The notes under the pieces: model-generated
Seen by the model: the letters and a program-made list of their open reading frames with translations, nothing else
Database searches by the model: none
Told to the model about the DNA's origin: nothing
In this document: positions 11,590 to 22,579 of the stretch, piece by piece
How the letters are laid out: each line of letters opens with the position of its first letter
How positions within the stretch are numbered: position 1 is the stretch's first letter
Source of the DNA: Pinus tabuliformis
Lineage: Eukaryota; Streptophyta; Pinopsida; Pinales; Pinaceae
NCBI GenBank assembly: GCA_031772625.1
Contig: CM062815.1
Coordinates: 602,690,505-602,754,504, forward strand
DNA: 64,000 nt
Direction: 5' to 3'
Made by a program: the position numbers and the translations under genes

Positions 11590-13060
11590 AGTTTCCACCT
11601 TTTCTTGAAATATGGAAAGAATCATGAAGGATATTTATCAAAACGATGAGCTTGGGAAATTTAAAATGCAACACTTTATCATTTAACAATGATTGGAAAT
11701 GTGCTGGAATATATTCATGATAAGCCATTTGATGTGCGTCGATGTGCATTAATGGAGTAACATGAGGCAAAGGATAATTTCAAATATATGAGGTGCATAA
11801 AAATACCTCACAATACCATCGTGTATTCTATTATTATAAATGGATATGCCAAGCAAGCCAAAATGGATGATGCTTTCATAATGTTTGATGAAATGGTGGA
11901 TTGTTATATTAAACTCACGACTATTATTTATATGGCACTCATTAATGGTCTCTCCAGAGGAGGACAAGTGCTAAAATAAAATTCCCTTATGGAGGAAATT
12001 ATTCATCAATCCATGTTCCCAAATATTGTTGCTTAAAATGCTACTCATTCAAGGATAGTACAAGGAAGGGGACACTGAAAATGGATTCAATTTCCTTTCC
12101 AAGATTGCAAGAAAAGGTTCTTCATTTGATATTGTAAGATACAACACTCTAATACATAGGTTTTGTAAAGAAGGTAGATTGAGGGATGGACTGAATATAT
12201 TGAACGAAACGGGTGATCTGATTCCAAATAATGAAACATATACTACCCTGGTTGATGGTGATCGTAGAGAAGATAATATGATTGGGGCTTTCAAATTGTG
12301 GGATGAAAGGGATAATGCCATGAATAATGACATACAATGTCCTCCTCCATAATTTCCATAAGGTAAATTGGAAGAAGCCAATAATCTCTTGCGTGAAATG
12401 GTGGAGAAGGGTCCTGAACCTAAGAAGTTCACATGTGATATGTTGATGAATTCATATTGCAAGAGAGTTAACATGGCTAATGCCTAGAAACTTCAGAACT
12501 AGTTGTCACAAAGCAGGATACTTTTTTGTGTGTATACTTACAAGGCTTTTATTCATGCCTTTTGAAAGTTTGAGAAAATAAATGAAGAAAAGGAGGTCCT
12601 ATTTGAAATGATGATTGTAGGTTTATGCCTAATTTTACTATTTACTCATGGATAATTGATGGTTATTGTTTCCAACACAATGAAAAGGAAGCTCTGAAGC
12701 TTCTTCATGAATTTTTTAAAAGAGTTTTATTTGAAGGCAGTTTCCTATATAGTAACACCATTCGAGGTTAAGCAAGCTCAGAAGTGCTGAAAAGGCATTC
12801 AATAAAATGTTTGGAGGGGTATTTTTGGCGATTCCCTTATATATACTACTCTTATTTATACATACTTGGGAGTAAGTGAGAGAAGTACAGCTTCAAAACT
12901 TTGTGAAGAAATGGCATAAAAAAGGATTCTGATCAATCCTAAAAAAAAAAGAATGTTTTTGATGTATTCTATAGATATAGATGAAAAACTTGAGGTTTCT
13001 TGGAATGGGATGATAGAGAGAGGCTAGGTTATCAAACATGTTTCTTAGAATGTGAGAAGT
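11590..13060 (+). pseudogene. Decayed P-class pentatricopeptide-repeat (PPR) gene, first part
   Basis: Host gene relic. PPR proteins are organellar RNA-binding proteins built from about 35-residue helical pairs. At 11800-11970 one frame reads NTIVYSIIINGYAKQAKMDD followed by a FDEM segment and then YMALINGLSRGGQ, which fits the P-class consensus of a V-Y-x-x-L-I-x-G-Y-x-K-x-G motif. Further motif remnants read VRYNTLIHRFCKEGRL (about 12135-12185), ETYTTLVDG (about 12235), LEEANNLLREMVEKG (about 12365-12415) and a YSWIIDGYC segment (about 12640). Several stops and frame changes separate them, so no functional product is expected. P-class genes are usually intronless, so the breaks are decay and not splicing. 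Confidence 0.8.
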
Positions 13061-15065
13061 ATTGCACAAAATTCCACTTCCAGTATGCTATTTTGATATG
13101 TAAGTTGTAAAATTAAGACTCTATGATCTCTTTTGAGTAAAATATTTGAGGTCCTATAGCTTGGGATGCCTCTCTAGAATTTTTTGATTGGTGTTTCCAA
13201 CACAAAAAGAAAGTACTTTAATATTGTTGAAAAACAAACTAAATGGGATTATAGAAGAGAATTGTAACTAATGTTGCACTCAAAGGTTCCTTCAAAAATG
13301 AGATACATGGACTTGGGATTGCAAAGAATATCATAATAAGTCCATGCCATCCACATCTCAGAATTTGATATGGGGCACCTAGGTCGCCCCATTTATGGTG
13401 CCTAGTTCCATTGAGAAAATACCCTTGTAGAGATGGTACTCAAATATCCAAGATAATTTCAACTAGATTTAAAGTGAAAATCGTCAAAAAAAAGCAAGGT
13501 ACTTTGAGCGCTAGATATCCCATGTGCCATTTATCAGCTTCATATGTAGAAATCAATGTGGTTTAAGTTTACATAGAGGTTGATCTAGTGTTTAAAGTTC
13601 TAAAGCTTGTGAAATTGCATTTCATGCAATGTAGAAATGAAAGTTGTCAGCAAAATTAAATTGTAGCATGCTCTTTAGGCTAGTTTTAGTCTTTCTTGAG
13701 TTAAAAATAAGAACTTTCACAAATATAGGAGGTTGTTAATGAAAAATGCAAAAAAAATTCAAGGTTATTCTGTGTGTTTTTTTGTTTTCCTCTAATAAAA
13801 TAAATTGTAACCTAAGGAAAGGAGTTGCACAAAATACCCACAAGGAAAAATCCCCTAAAACAAGGGTGAAGTTAGCGAGCAAAAAACTGATGTGAAGATT
13901 CTAGCAGTCAATTTCCCAAGTGTAATTTTGGATACCATAGCCAGAACGGAAGGTTGTATCTGACTATTCAAAGTATGTTCTCTCAACTACACTTGGTATG
14001 CTAATAAATGCTTATGGGAAAAATGCACAACCCATTTTGCATAATTCACTAGAAAATGTATTCATTGAACAAGTATTAATTAAGAAATTCAAGGCCTGAT
14101 CACCTTTTCTAGTTCAAGAGCATACAATAGAAGCCCTTGCTAGCTTGTATGGAAATAGCTAATTAAGTAGAAAGATCCAAATTGCAGAATAAAATGTTTT
14201 CTAGTGGGTTTAATTATAATGGTTGAAAATTATGTTCAGGAAGAACACATAAGGCCTCTTAAAATTCTCTAAAACAATGCAAGTAATATGTGGCATGCCA
14301 ATCAAGATAGGGAAGGAGTAGAACTATTGATTTTTCTTCTTGGCCTTTCTTCGAATAGAAGTAGGAATGTGCAGTGGATTTGATTTATATGTTGTCAAAT
14401 GAAAATGATGAAAGCAAGTGGGAAATTACTATTGCAAGTAGCATACCTCCTCTAGTTTGCATTCTAGAGATTATATCTTCAAAAGTGAAAAATAACTTTG
14501 CAAATGTTTTTGGGAACCTCTAAAATCATAGTGAAGATATTCATTCATGTGTTGAAAGTGTAGATGTACCTTGAAAAATGTTAGTCCAAGCGGAAATAAA
14601 TTACTACAAAGGCACTAAACAATCTCACCCATTAATCAATTAATAGCACTATCAGCCAACGCACAACTTTTCTAACTTGTGACTTGCCAAAATCAAAAGT
14701 TCATGTTTTCGAGGCCTTGAGATCTACATTGAGGAGAGTAATAGAAATGAAACAATGACTAAAATATTTTGTTCTACTAATGAAAATACTCAAGCTAAAT
14801 TTTCTTTAGTTATTCTGCATTATTTAACTGGAAGAATTATTTACGTGAAAGAAATATTGTAATTGAAAACATTGGACTAGTCTTAAGGCTCCTCAATGCG
14901 TAATGAAAATAGATTTTGATTGAAGCAACATGTTCTCTTACTGCTATTTTTTTTCATTAAAAAAATATAGGAAGGTGTGAAGTTGTTGCTAACCATTAGT
15001 TAGCCTTGCAAAATCTTTTGTGATGTTTTTCAAAAATATGACTTGAATTTTCCCATATATAGGGT
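13061..15065. other. AT-rich stretch between PPR remnants
   Basis: About 2 kb without a recognisable gene, LTR or repeat pair. It may be an unrecognised insertion in the PPR relic, an intron, or host DNA decayed past recognition. Only short open frames occur. Confidence 0.5.
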
Positions 15066-15830
15066 TCTCATATTGGTGTGAATAAGGAAATATTTTCAGA
15101 GCTCTTGGAGATGAGATGTTCAAGTTTTCCCATCTTTTTGAGCAAGAAATTTATGCTTGTTTCTTTAAATGTTAATATATAACATGATATTAAGGAGAGA
15201 ATCCTTTTTCCTAAGCCCAAGAGTTTCCATATGCTAGTTAAATATTGTGCAAAAAATGGAAACATGGATTATGCTATTCAGTTAGTCAATGTCATGAAAA
15301 TGAAAAATTTCATGCTTGATGAAGATTTGTATTGCATCCTTATTCATGATTACTTGAAGAGAGGTTTTGATACAATGCATATCATGAAATAAATAGTTTG
15401 AATGTCTATTGTTTCAAGCTACACTGCCTTGGTTTAACATATTTTAAGTGAAATATAATACAAAGAGCCTAATAAATTAATAAGAACCTTTGGGAAATTC
15501 AAGCATATGGTTGTGAACCTGATGCTCTAATTATCGTAGCAATGATTGTTGGAGAAGTAAGCTAGGGTCAAATTTATAAAGCATGGGAATATTTCAATGC
15601 CACAAAATACAAGGGACTAAACCCTACATGGAATCCTATTCCATATTCATTAAAGATATTAATAAATCTAGGAGTATAGAGGAATCTTGAAATATTTTTT
15701 GGAGATGAAGTATAGAAGTATAAATCCTGGTGTCGAGATCTTCCAACATGTTGATTATTCTCTAGAAAAGGAAGGGAAGTGAGACAAGGTTGTTGGTGTG
15801 GTGAGGTTTATAAAAAAATCATTTAATCTT
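15066..15830 (+). pseudogene. Decayed PPR gene, second part
   Basis: At about 15215-15360 one frame reads FHMLVKYCAKNGNMDYAIQL, then a VMKMKNF segment and LYCILIHDYLKRG, a good P-class PPR motif pair. Weaker remnants follow, such as IQAYGCEPDALI near 15500-15535 and YRSINPGVEIFQ near 15705-15745. Same strand and style as the relic at 11.6-13.1 kb, so it is probably the C-terminal part of one ancient gene or a neighbouring paralogue. Stops and frame changes are present. Confidence 0.65.
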
Positions 15831-17193
15831 GTTTAGGAAGAAAATAGGTGTGAAACAAGAATTAATCAGACTAATGTTCCACATTTCAATACTGAAAATT
15901 CCATAAATGAATACAATCAAAATCTTTCAAATGATGGTCATGTTGTTATGCTTAATATTCATCCAAAACAAATGCAGTTTGATTCTAATGTAGAGGAAAT
16001 ATGTATAAAGGGTCGATGACTCCATGACTGGATAAAGGTGTCTTGATGAAAAGGTAATGTTATAATATTATAAAATTAAGATAAGGAGAAATATGTTTAT
16101 AAAAGTGGGAGAAGTTGGTTACCTAGTCATTCATTCAATGAATGATTCATGGTTCATTAGTCAATGAATCTTGGGCTTGGATTCTATAACTAATGGAGTA
16201 GTCAGTGAGTCCTAGGCTTGGACTTTGTAACCAATTGAGGCATGGTTATTTAGTTAATCATGTTATAGATCTTGATGCATCCTTTGATGATGTGAGCCCT
16301 TATGCTAAATCTAGGAGCTTGGTGCGCCAAGGGTTTGTTGGGCCTGTTTATGAGCTGGAGGATGCTTGCAACCTTGAGGCAACATGGCTGTTAGGTTGGC
16401 ACCATGGAAATTATCCAGAAGGGTGCCTATAGCTCTGGAGTAGCATGTCTACTAGGTTGGAAAACTTGGCCATGGATTTGAGTATATTTTCAGTTATCAT
16501 AGTCATGGAGTTGAGGCCTTGGCTCGAGGGTGACCAACTAATGGAATATAACAAATAGTGCACTCTATGGCTAGGTGGAATGTTAGAGGTCTGAAATCAG
16601 CCACCAATTCATACAGACAAATGTTTAAAACTGTTTAAGTGCACATTTTGTTCCATTGTACTTACAAGTGCACTAGTATTCTAGTGATTTGATTGTGCTC
16701 ATACTTTGTGTTAAATTTAAGTTATGTCTCTGATATTAACACATTAGTATTATTGGTACTGTTACATGGCTATGCATTTATTGAATTACGTTCTGGTTTA
16801 TGATTTTTGCATTAGCGTTAACTGTGCCTAATTTATTTATGATTTTGTGCAATTGTGATGGAATTATGCCTATGTTTTCGCTGAAATTGTGAAATTTGGA
16901 GCTTGGGTGAGTGATGTCCAATATAACCATAAAGAGATTGTCTCCCATTGAAGAGAGAAAAAAGTTCTGTTAGATTATTAGATGACTCTTCTATATAATG
17001 TTTGAATAGACAACATCTCTAGAAAATATAAATATGGACATTTTGTTGCGAAAAACTAGAATTAAAAACAAAGATTAGAATGCTCTCAGTTGTTGACTAG
17101 ATTGATAAGTACACCTTATCAACAAACAAAATAATTCCACTATTTAATATAATATGCATTGTTCAAAAGAATGTTTTCATACGTAATACTAAC
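15831..17193. other. Unassigned sequence
   Basis: No convincing gene. A frame running to about 16050 could be a tail of the PPR relic. A 75-codon frame at 16205-16432 has no recognised motif. Direct ATTCATT/TCATTCA phrases near 16125-16160 are short and simple. Confidence 0.45.
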
Positions 17194-17306
17194 CTTTTTA
17201 AATCTAGTTTCCATGCTACCTAAAAGCACAACTACAACTGGTGATTCACTTCCTGTGATACACATCAACCCTTCCCATATTATCAAAGTTGATGTGACAA
17301 CCATTC
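17194..17306 (-). pseudogene. SEC11: SEC11-like signal peptidase exon, isolated
   Basis: Single 113-bp exon resembling the catalytic subunit of the ER signal peptidase complex (SEC11). It reads [16 protein letters not shown], then [18 protein letters not shown] and RFKK. In the family this is the membrane anchor followed by the VVVLSGSMEPGFKRGD block carrying the catalytic serine, and the serine of GSM is kept. On the minus strand the exon is preceded by TTTCACAG and followed by GTTAGT, acceptable acceptor and donor sites at the place where the family sequence continues. Conserved S, P and G around the active site are changed to L, T and R, and no neighbouring SEC11 exon was found. A pseudogene fragment is likelier than a working exon with very long introns, but both remain open. 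Confidence 0.75.
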
Positions 17307-18267
17307 CTGTGAAATAGTCAAAAGATGACATCCTATAAGTCAAATTGCAGATATAGTTTAGCATATTCACAAGTCTGCAAAATATATTCATTAGAATTTT
17401 AGAAACAAAGACAATATTATAAAGAAAACATGATATATTATCCATATGGTTAAACTAACTAGAAATTTAATTAATGTTGATTAATGACCACAATAGGTCA
17501 ATGGAACTGGAAAAATACATCAAATAATAACAACAAAGTAAGAAATCATAGGGAGTTTCCTTAATATACAGATAAAGATAATTTAACATAAGATAATTTG
17601 ATCAATGTCCAACAAATGACTAGAAAAGTAGCTCTATGGGACTAAAGGAAACATCATGCATCCAATGTGAGTACAATGTGGGAATGCAAAAATAGCTCCT
17701 ATATATCGTGAGAAAGAAAGATACAAGAAAACCAAAAGTAAATTCCAGGTAAATACTTGAAAAGGCTAAGCAATAAGTCTATCTAAGACTAAAAATAAAG
17801 TGTATATAATGGTAGCATAGGTATAGTGATATTAGATGAGAGTGTCCAAGGTAGGAGTTTGATAACTCGATATTAGTCAATAAGGAGAGAGAAATATCTA
17901 ATGATGGAGCCAATGAGATCAATGGATTTGATGATCAATGTCAAGGGGGCAATGTGAGTTCCATTGGTTCACTATTGGAGTTCTTGAGTAGCATAAAGGA
18001 ATCAATCTATATGATTCTAGGGATGACATAGGAATAATGATCTCCTATGATCCAAGGTAGAACAAAATAAAGTCTAAATAGGTCTTTGACTACTTCGTTG
18101 GGGTTGGGAGGTAATCCAACATGTGAGAGGTGCCTTGCTTTAGATCCATTTGGAGCTAAACCATGTTAGTATGAGGATGTATGGTCCTGCACCTTCAAGC
18201 CAATCTCAAACATATTGGTCAATCTTCTAGGGGCAAGGCTAAGAGGGATGTCTCACAACTCTATGAT
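17307..18267. other. Unassigned AT-rich sequence
   Basis: No gene, LTR or RNA gene recognised. If the SEC11-like exon belongs to a real gene this would be intron on its upstream side. Element H follows, preceded by its target duplication at 18268-18272. Confidence 0.4.
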
Positions 18268-18272
18268 CTAAT

Positions 18273-18604
18273 TGTTATGAAACCGGCTCACAAAAAGATA
18301 GAAAAGATAGATGAACACCTTAGAAATAAGCCTCTTCAAAGGGGCAACCTCCTTTACATTACACAAATGAACAATTCTTGGATGATACAAATGACAACAC
18401 CTCCTTTATTATATAGGAGTCTAAGGGGTCATAATATAATCAGAGCCAAAATAACAATAATAATGTAAGGGCACAATAATAACAATAGTGGGCTTATATG
18501 GGGCACAATAATAACCATATGGGGACTACAAGGGCACGACAATATAATAAGGAGGTTGTACTAATAACAATAAGGGGTTACACTAGTAGTATAGGGACCT
18601 AACA
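18273..18604 (-). repeat. Element H 3' LTR
   Basis: 332-bp LTR, left copy. It is rich in AATAACAATA-type phrases and contains a TATA-like stretch near its centre. It pairs with 21310-21639 and with the G LTR at 58644-58976. Confidence 0.92.
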
Positions 18605-18618
18605 TGCCCCTCTCCTTC
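18605..18618 (-). promoter_or_regulatory. Element H polypurine tract
   Basis: On the minus strand the purine-rich GAAGGAGAGGGGCA ends exactly at the 3' LTR, the expected place for plus-strand priming. Confidence 0.75.
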
Positions 18619-18619
18619 A

Positions 18620-18860
18620 AAAGGTATTGTCCTCAACACTTGAGTAGTTCTTGATGCTTCTGTATAAAATTCTTGTCCTCCCATGTGGAATCTTCAACGG
18701 GTAAGTTCTTCCACTTGATGATATACTCTGAAATTGATCGATTTTGTCATTATAGGGTTCTTGTTTCTGTGACTGCTCGAGGTTCCAATATGATTTTTCC
18801 TTCCTCGTCAAGTTTTGGAAATATTGTTTGAACTGGGATCTTTTGCAACTTTTGAATGAG
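18620..18860 (-). pseudogene. Element H integrase tail and chromodomain-like remnant
   Basis: A frame reads YLIKWKNLPVEDSTWED, the core of a chromodomain (hydrophobic Y-L-[VI]-K-W followed by TWE), which marks gypsy chromoviruses and is thought to guide integration to chromatin. Just upstream in element order is an integrase tail rich in Glu and Thr (KLDEEGKIILEPRAVTET). Fossil. Confidence 0.7.
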
Positions 18861-19200
18861 TGGCCACACTTCTTTGTACTTCTTCCATTGATCTCTTGCT
18901 TTTTTTATCCAATCTGGTTGGATAATAGAAATAACACAAAACAATGCTTCCACATCCTCATCCTTTCTTGAGAGTGCATCTGCAACAACATTTTTCTTCC
19001 CTTTTTTGTAGATGATTTCAAAGTCATAACCCAACATATTTGTGACCCATTTTTTCTGTTCTTCTAAAGATAATATTTGTTCTAAAAAGTCTTTAAGACT
19101 ATCATGATCCTTTTTTACCTTGAAGTGTCTTCCCATTAGGAAAGGTTGCCATTTCTTAAGTTCATGTGGTATTGCCAACATTTCCTTCTCATAAGCTTTC
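18861..19200 (-). pseudogene. Element H RNase H fragment
   Basis: The frame contains LKKWQPFLMGRHFKVKKDHD, then WVTNMLGYDFEIIYKKGKKN and VVADALSRK, which match the last part of the gypsy RNase H domain and the start of the linker to integrase. In H this block lies downstream of an integrase C-terminal piece, opposite to the usual order. Confidence 0.8.
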
Positions 19201-19331
19201 TTGATATGTAGCCATAAAAATACCCAATCACCTCCATCAAAACTTCTTTCACTGTGATGTTGATCTGCCTGTTGCTTCATTTGATTCTGCATCAAAGTGG
19301 TGTTATCCTTTAAAATTTGGAGAACTTGTTT
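19201..19331 (-). pseudogene. Element H displaced integrase C-terminal piece
   Basis: Reads QQADQHHSERSFDGGDWVFL, the conserved GDxVfL block of the gypsy integrase C-terminal region. The equivalent part of element G lies at about 59400-59530, downstream of RNase H. Here it lies upstream of RNase H, so the block order is rearranged. Confidence 0.75.
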
Positions 19332-19822
19332 TTGATGCTCGGTGTGATCTTTCACTACTTGAATCTTTTTCTTCTTGATATGTCCTTCTATCTTGAGAGT
19401 TTGACAAGTGGTAATTTCTTCCAATGCATTACAAGATATGGTCGGATTCATTTCTTGATGCTCAATGTGATCTTTCACTTCTTGAACATTTTTCTTCTTG
19501 ATATGTCCTTCTATCTTCATAGTTTGAGGAGTGGTAATTCCGGCCAATGCATTACAAGATATGGTCGGATTCATTTCTTCATTCTTGATGTCATATTTCA
19601 CTTCTTGAAACTTTTTTTTTTATATGTCCTTCTATCTTGAGAGTTTGAGGAGTGGTAATCCTTGCCAATGCTTTACAAGATATGCTCAGATTCATTTCTT
19701 GATGCTCGATGTTGTCTTTCACTTCTTGAACATTTTTATTCTTGATATGTACTTTTATCTTGAGAGTTTGAGGAGTGCTAATTCTTGTCAATGCTTTACA
19801 AGATATGGTCAGATTCATTTCT
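19332..19822 (-). repeat. Four-unit 123-bp chimeric tandem repeat in element H
   Basis: Four units, with copies of the GATATGGTC-type phrase spaced about 121-123 bp apart (near 19435, 19558, 19679 and 19802). Within each unit about 36 bp match element G near 59534-59570 (integrase C-terminal region) and about 87 bp match G near 62270-62358 (linker before the protease). Each unit therefore joins two pieces that are about 2.8 kb apart in the relative. Several adjacent units keep a readable pattern of 41 residues (NALARITTPQTLKIEGHIKK followed by VKDHIEHQ). Confidence 0.85.
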
Positions 19823-19881
19823 TCTTTCTCTGGGTTTGGTTCCTGGTGTATATCCTCTTCTTTTGACGTTTCTTGATCCTT

Positions 19882-20658
19882 TTATTCCTCCTTTTCACAC
19901 TCAATGTAAAATAATTTCTTCTCAGAACACTTATGACCTTTAATATATTTGTTATCACAATTGTAGCAAAGCCCTTTTGCTCTTTTTTCTTCCAATTGTT
20001 GTGGTGTCAATGTTGTAGGTTGTGGAAGGCTAGGAGAAACAACACTTCCATCTTTATAGTTGTGAGGGGTAGACTTCCTTGTTGCCATAATTTTTCTTTC
20101 CACTTTTCTTTCCAACCTGAATGCATTCTCCAATGAATCAAGTTCCCAAAGACAAACCTCATGTTGAATGTTATCCTTTAAAGTCCCTATGGAGACATCA
20201 ATCCTCCGCTTCTCTAGAATATCATTTTCTCTTATATTCAATTTTTGAAAGTCCTCAATGTGCTCTTCCATTGAACACTTTTGTTTGAGATTTATCAATT
20301 GGCTAAAGAAGGTGTTTCTCTTTGTATCCTCATAATGTGCTATCATTTCCTCCGTGAAAATTGACCACGTAACAAGTGATTTACGAGAAAAAAGCCCTTT
20401 ATACCATAAAAATTGATCCAGTTCTAAATATGAAGATGCAATACGTACCTTTTGCAATAGTTGCACCTCATGTAGATCAAAATATTTCTCCATTTGTAGT
20501 ATCCAATTTACCGGATCCTTTCCATCAAACTTCCTCATATTGCGTTTTCTTGATTTTAGGGGCTCGATCTTGAAACGATTGTAACTCTGTGATTTTGGAT
20601 CTCTTAGTTCTAAAATTGTGACCTGTGGTAGCTCGCTACGTCCTCTTTCCAATGCCAC
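19882..20658 (-). pseudogene. Element H gag
   Basis: Gag of 258 residues from the chosen ATG. The gag domain opens at MRKFDGKDPVNWILQMEKYF, continues through the W-Y and HYEDTKR region, and ends in a zinc knuckle CYNCDNKYIKGHKC. The role is capsid formation and RNA packaging. It is the longest continuous frame in H and equivalent to gag of element G. It is not followed by a complete protease or polymerase. Confidence 0.85.
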
Positions 20659-21295
20659 CAGTCAAATCGAAATTGGATTCTCCAAGAAATAGTTATGCAC
20701 AATCTCCCAAGATGACCTAATTATATACCTTTCAGAAGAGCGAACTTGTATGAAGTTCCACGTGTCCCTATTTCGACCTTCGGATCTAAAAATTATACCC
20801 AAAAAACTACAGTTCGTCCTCTTTCTGTAACTTCTTACGAAAATTGAATCTAATGCTCAGAGTGAAAGTTATCACGATTTTACCAAGGTCACCTATTTTG
20901 AATGTAATTCGGGGATTTGCAAAAACCCTAACTTCCTCAGATTATATCTCCGAAAATATAGCGAGACAGGATCTGAAGTTCGAGCCCGATCTTCACAACA
21001 TTTTTAGCTCAACTAGTTTTTAATTTCTGAGTCTACAACTTCGTAGAAAAACAATTATAGTGAAAATTCCATGATGACCTGTTTTAGATGAAATTCTGGA
21101 GCTTGCGAAAACCCTAACTTCCTCAGATCATATCTCCAAAAATGTAGCGAGACAAGATCTGAAATTTGGAGTCAAGGTTCAGAGCAATTTCTTCTCAAAT
21201 GGGTTTTTTTGTAGCTTCTTAAACATCGCAGAAACAAATTTATAGTGAAAACTCCACGATGACCTATTTTGAGCAGCGAAACCCTAGAATCCAAA
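20659..21295 (-). other. Element H 5' untranslated region
   Basis: About 640 bp between primer site and gag. It contains two or three related blocks with phrases such as AAAACCCTAACTTCCTCAGA and a GATGACCTA-type phrase, spaced about 190 bp, which suggests old internal duplication. The same blocks occur in element G from about 63740 to the window end. Confidence 0.7.
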
Positions 21296-21307
21296 GCTCT
21301 GATACCA
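21296..21307 (-). promoter_or_regulatory. Element H primer binding site
   Basis: The minus strand reads TGGTATCAGAGC, the classic match to the 3' end of plant initiator tRNA-Met, two bases inside the 5' LTR. Confidence 0.92.
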
Positions 21308-21309
21308 AA

Positions 21310-21639
21310 TGTTATGAAACTAGCTCACAAAAAGATAGAAAAGATAGATGAACGCCTTAGAAATAAGCCTCTTCTAGGGGGAAACCTCCTTTACATTACA
21401 CAAATGAACAATTCTTGGATGATACAAATGACAAGACCTCCTTTCTATATATAGGAGTCTAAGGGGTCATAATATAATCAGAGCCGACATAACAATAATA
21501 ATGTAAGGGCACAATAATAACAATAGTGGGCTTCTATGGGGCACAATAATAACCATATGGGGACTACATGGGCACAACAATATAATAAGGGGGTTGTACT
21601 AATAACAATAAGGGGTTACACTAGTATAGGGACCTAACA
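21310..21639 (-). repeat. Element H 5' LTR
   Basis: 330-bp LTR, right copy, ending ACCTAACA before the target duplication CTAAT at 21640-21644. Confidence 0.92.
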
Positions 21640-21644
21640 CTAAT

Positions 21645-22579
21645 GTACTTTAGAACATAGTTTGTCACTTATTGCTCCAATGTGATGGAAGGACATTAAT
21701 AAACTTAAAGTAAATATAAAATGTAATATCATAATAGAGTGGAGGTAAATCCATAATGGATAAACAATATACAATATAGTATAACCTTGAAGGTATAAAT
21801 ACTAACAAATGACACCTTAGAAAAGAGAGAGTGGAGCCACTGGAGAATAAGTAATGTGGTTATTTCCTTTCAAATTTCTAACACACTTTCCTACATATAT
21901 AGAGATTCCATTCTCCTCTTCCAAAGTAAAAAGGAAATTTTAATCTCATAGTAAATAGAAGTTTTTTACCAGACTTAACTCTTGACATCACTTACACTAT
22001 TTTAAGCTTTAACCTTTACAATGAAGACATCCTATGCACCTTAAAAAAAATCAGTAAATTTATACAAGGAAAGAAAACTCAAGCTACTTATGGAAATCCA
22101 TGCATTGATTAAACCAAAACAATTGTTGATATCACTAGGATTTTCCCAATGGTTCTTTAGTGTGACTTTAAACATTTCATTAATTTTCTCACAATTTTAC
22201 CAAGAAAGACACATTGTGAAAATTAGAAGGCAATTCAATCTCCTTCAAATAGGACTGTCTAGCTAGCTATAAGGGTACTTATTCAACTTTATGAGGCTTG
22301 ATTTAATGCCATTAAACCTATAGAAAGCTAGTATATAGGACCTTTCAAATCTACCTAGGCCCTGTCCTTACTATATGCCACACCCCTCTTGAGATCATTA
22401 GAGAAATTTAAAGGTCAAAAGTGGGCCTCCAAACAAAAATGTACAATAAAAATCAATGTTATAAGGCCCAATAGGATTCAAAATGATGATGTTAGCCATG
22501 GGGAATGATTCACCACTTTTCGAGTAAAAAAGTAAAAAAAATTCAACTCGCATTTTCAACTTATATCCCTATGGTTTTA
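21645..22579. other. Unassigned sequence
   Basis: AT-rich DNA between element H and copia A. No gene, LTR or structured RNA recognised. Confidence 0.4.

Larger units (their letters stand above)
18273..21639 (-). mobile_element. Element H: short rearranged Ty3/gypsy chromovirus
   Basis: LTR element of 3.37 kb, minus strand. LTRs of about 330 bp begin TGTTATGAAAC and end ACCTAACA on the plus strand, with an exact 5-bp target duplication CTAAT at 18268-18272 and 21640-21644. It carries an initiator-Met primer site and a polypurine tract. Parts in element order are gag with zinc knuckle, a four-unit tandem repeat, an integrase C-terminal piece, an RNase H piece, an integrase tail and a chromodomain-like motif. 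No reverse transcriptase or integrase core is seen, so it is non-autonomous. LTRs differ by about 4-5% by eye. Element G at 58.6 kb is its closest relative in the window and is a candidate type of helper. Confidence 0.9.

Noticed and set aside
16205-16432. 75-codon frame in intergenic DNA
   Set aside because: No recognisable domain, no flanking gene structure, and a length expected by chance.
18273-21639. Element H as a TRIM or solo-LTR artefact
   Set aside because: It has gag, several pol fragments, a primer site, a polypurine tract and exact target duplications, so it is a structured element in its own right.
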